Assembly (NCBI GenBank): GCA_031255655.1
Contig: JAIRSB010000132.1
Location: 1 to 16,372, forward strand
Length of the DNA stretch: 16,372 nucleotides
DNA from: Spirochaetaceae bacterium
Lineage (GTDB): Bacteria; Spirochaetota; Spirochaetia; Treponematales; Breznakiellaceae
Direction: 5' to 3'
Positions 15,337 to 16,372 of this stretch are shown here, in pieces. Position 1 is the first letter of the stretch. Every line of letters starts with the position of its first letter. The notes under the pieces were generated by a model. It was not told the DNA's origin. It saw only the letters and a program-made list of their open reading frames with translations, and ran no database searches. A program made the translations under genes and the position numbers.

Positions 15337-15372
15337 AGAGTTGTTTAGAAACTGAAATTTCTAAACAACTCT
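15337..15372. repeat. 15-bp-arm palindrome, copy B of the element flanking the glycine-rich gene
   Basis: The arms AGAGTTGTTTAGAAA and TTTCTAAACAACTCT are exact reverse complements around the 6-base centre CTGAAA. It matches copy A at 12749-12778 except for a G-to-A change beside the centre. It lies in the divergent spacer, just upstream of the glycine-rich gene's promoter and on the far side from copy A. Confidence 0.7.
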
Positions 15373-15373
15373 A

Positions 15374-15397
15374 TTTAACGTTATCATGAACGTTAAA
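15374..15397. promoter_or_regulatory. Perfect dyad, possible operator
   Basis: TTTAACGTT, six bases (ATCATG), then AACGTTAAA: 9-bp perfect arms, each containing the palindrome AACGTT. It lies between the divergent promoters of the lipoprotein (15298-15326) and glycosyltransferase (15462-15490) genes, directly after the palindrome at 15337-15372. A DNA-binding site is plausible; no regulator is identified. Confidence 0.4.
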
Positions 15398-15461
15398 ACG
15401 TGGGATTTAAGGGTGTTTTTCCGCTTCTGGCACCAAATATGAAAGCGCTGAAAATTGAACC

Positions 15462-15490
15462 TTGACTTTTGTGTTCCGCTCAGGTATACT
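15462..15490 (+). promoter_or_regulatory. Strong sigma-70 promoter of the glycosyltransferase gene
   Basis: TTGACT, exactly 17 bases, then TATACT: one mismatch from consensus in each box. A start 7-8 bases after the -10 falls at about 15497-15498, on or next to the ATG of the glycosyltransferase, so the transcript would have almost no leader. Confidence 0.8.
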
Positions 15491-15497
15491 TTTCGGT

Positions 15498-16372
15498 ATG
15501 ATAAATTTTGAGAGGTGCACTGCTAAATCACAGTTAAATTTTGTCAATAGTGAGGGAGGGGGGGGGGCGATACTTATTTGTGTTCCGGGTTATAATGAAG
15601 CGGAAAACATTGAAGCTTTTATAAGCGCCATTTTTGACAACGCTACTGCCGGTGTTGACGTACTTGTTATTGATGACAGTTCACCGGACGGAACTGGGGC
15701 GATAATTGAAAAACTAATCCTCAAATACAACGGACGCCTCAATATGATTCAACGCCCCGGAAAACAGGGCGGGGCGTCGGCTTTTCTGGAAAGCTTTGAA
15801 TACGGACTGAAGAACGGCTATAGCACGATGCTTGCCATGGACGCCGACTTTTCACACGACCCGAAATACATCCCGTTGATACTGTCAAAAGCAGATGAAT
15901 ACGATGTGGTGATAGGCTCGCGACTTGTAAAGGGTGGAGGAATAGAAAACCGCTCTATTTTAAGAAATATTATTTCCTCCGGCGCGTCTTTGTATTGCCG
16001 TCTTCTACTGACCCCCCGCGTCAAAGACTGGACCGGCGGATATAATTTATGGTCGAAAAAGGCTCTGGAAAAAATACACATCGAGTCAATTTTTACACGC
16101 GGCTATTCTTTTCAAATCGAGATGAAATACAAAGCCGTCCGTGCCAGATTAAAAATAACTGAAATACCGGTCATATTTCCTGACAGAATAAAAGGATCGT
16201 CAAAAATGTTTCCGGCGTATTTCATAAAAGCGCTGCTCGATGTATGGCGGATAAAATTTTCTCACGTAAAAAATAGCGTTGTCAAACAAATATTTAAATT
16301 CGCGATTACCGGCGGGTTCGGCACAATCACAAATCTTGCGTTGTTTTTTCTATTTGCTGACATCCTGAAACT
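15498..16372 (+). CDS. Polyprenyl-phosphate glycosyltransferase (DPM1-like GT2) with GtrA-like domain, incomplete
   Basis: The first 291 residues of a protein that runs off the right edge. Residues 24-250 are a GT-A family 2 domain of the dolichol-phosphate mannosyltransferase type, which moves a sugar from a nucleotide donor to polyprenyl phosphate at the inner membrane face. Visible motifs are VPGYNEAENI (29-38), DDSSPDGT (59-66), the DxD-type DAD at 115-117 followed by FSHDP, and GSRLVKGGGIENRSILR with DWTGGYNLW (177-185). From about 262 a GtrA-like membrane domain begins (KQIFKFAITGGFGTITNLAL). Ten Gs at 15558-15567 encode GGGG at 20-23, in frame from ATG 15498. The 23 residues before the enzyme domain are unusual for the family, and no ribosome site precedes the ATG. 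No alternative ATG, GTG or TTG lies in frame between the tract and the first motif. Confidence 0.9.
   Translation, partial: MINFERCTAKSQLNFVNSEGGGGAILICVPGYNEAENIEAFISAIFDNATAGVDVLVIDDSSPDGTGAIIEKLILKYNGRLNMIQRPGKQGGASAFLESFEYGLKNGYSTMLAMDADFSHDPKYIPLILSKADEYDVVIGSRLVKGGGIENRSILRNIISSGASLYCRLLLTPRVKDWTGGYNLWSKKALEKIHIESIFTRGYSFQIEMKYKAVRARLKITEIPVIFPDRIKGSSKMFPAYFIKALLDVWRIKFSHVKNSVVKQIFKFAITGGFGTITNLALFFLFADILK
15558..15567 (+). repeat. Ten-base G homopolymer in the glycosyltransferase coding region
   Basis: Ten consecutive Gs, preceded by GAGGGA, at codons 20-23 of the glycosyltransferase. The present length keeps the frame. Gain or loss of one or two Gs would shift the reading frame before the catalytic domain. 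Such tracts are known slippage sites, for example the poly-G tracts of Treponema pallidum. Confidence 0.85.

Noticed and set aside
15752..15777. 8-bp GC hairpin inside the glycosyltransferase gene, similar to the stem at 12663-12690
   Set aside because: It encodes normal family residues (RPGKQGGAS), and the similarity is short and GC-driven; probably coincidence.

Overview
The window looks like chromosomal DNA from a spirochaete, most likely a Treponema-like lineage. The main evidence is the gene order FlhG, a small two-pass membrane protein, a WhiG/FliA-type flagellar sigma factor, FapA, then two small proteins, an order I recall from treponemes. Supporting evidence is a class III cyclase with the C-terminal tail often seen in spirochaetes, several lipoprotein signals with relaxed lipoboxes, and many short palindromic intergenic repeats. 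No taxonomic marker such as rRNA is present, so the genus is an inference.

Layout. Bases 80-4621 (minus strand) hold a two-gene unit: a periplasmic solute-binding lipoprotein, followed with no gap by a 1199-residue protein. That protein joins a sodium/dicarboxylate-symporter-like membrane domain to a periplasmic dCache sensor, a HAMP linker and an adenylate cyclase domain. A 327-bp divergent spacer with a G-rich hairpin separates it from the flagellar operon (4949-10292, plus strand): flhG, a two-TM protein, fliA/whiG, fapA, a small hydrophilic protein, and a membrane-anchored coiled-coil protein with a C-terminal helix-turn-helix. This operon runs tail to tail, with a 3-bp overlap, into a minus-strand unit (10289-12455) of a small secreted protein and aspS.

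Bases 12456-13106 contain no intact gene. They hold a series of hairpins, two dispersed palindromic elements, and a frameshifted remnant of a coding region. Bases 13107-15212 (minus) encode a large lipoprotein whose C-terminal half is a glycine-rich domain of the ALK/LTK type (Gly_rich, PF12810). Two copies of one palindromic element flank this gene together with the remnant. From 15498 to the right edge runs an incomplete gene for a polyprenyl-phosphate glycosyltransferase (DPM1-like GT2) fused to the start of a GtrA-like membrane domain. It has a strong sigma-70 promoter that predicts a leaderless or nearly leaderless transcript, and a run of ten Gs inside the early coding sequence.

How the genes work together. 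FlhG and the sigma factor set flagellar number and late flagellar gene expression, and FapA and the following proteins probably act in flagellar assembly or placement. The binding protein and the symporter-cyclase look like a nutrient-sensing unit whose output would be cAMP. The glycine-rich lipoprotein and the glycosyltransferase suggest envelope functions. The most unusual items are the symporter-dCache-cyclase fusion, whose transporter half has lost most of the expected sodium ligands, and the G-tract glycosyltransferase, which may be phase variable.
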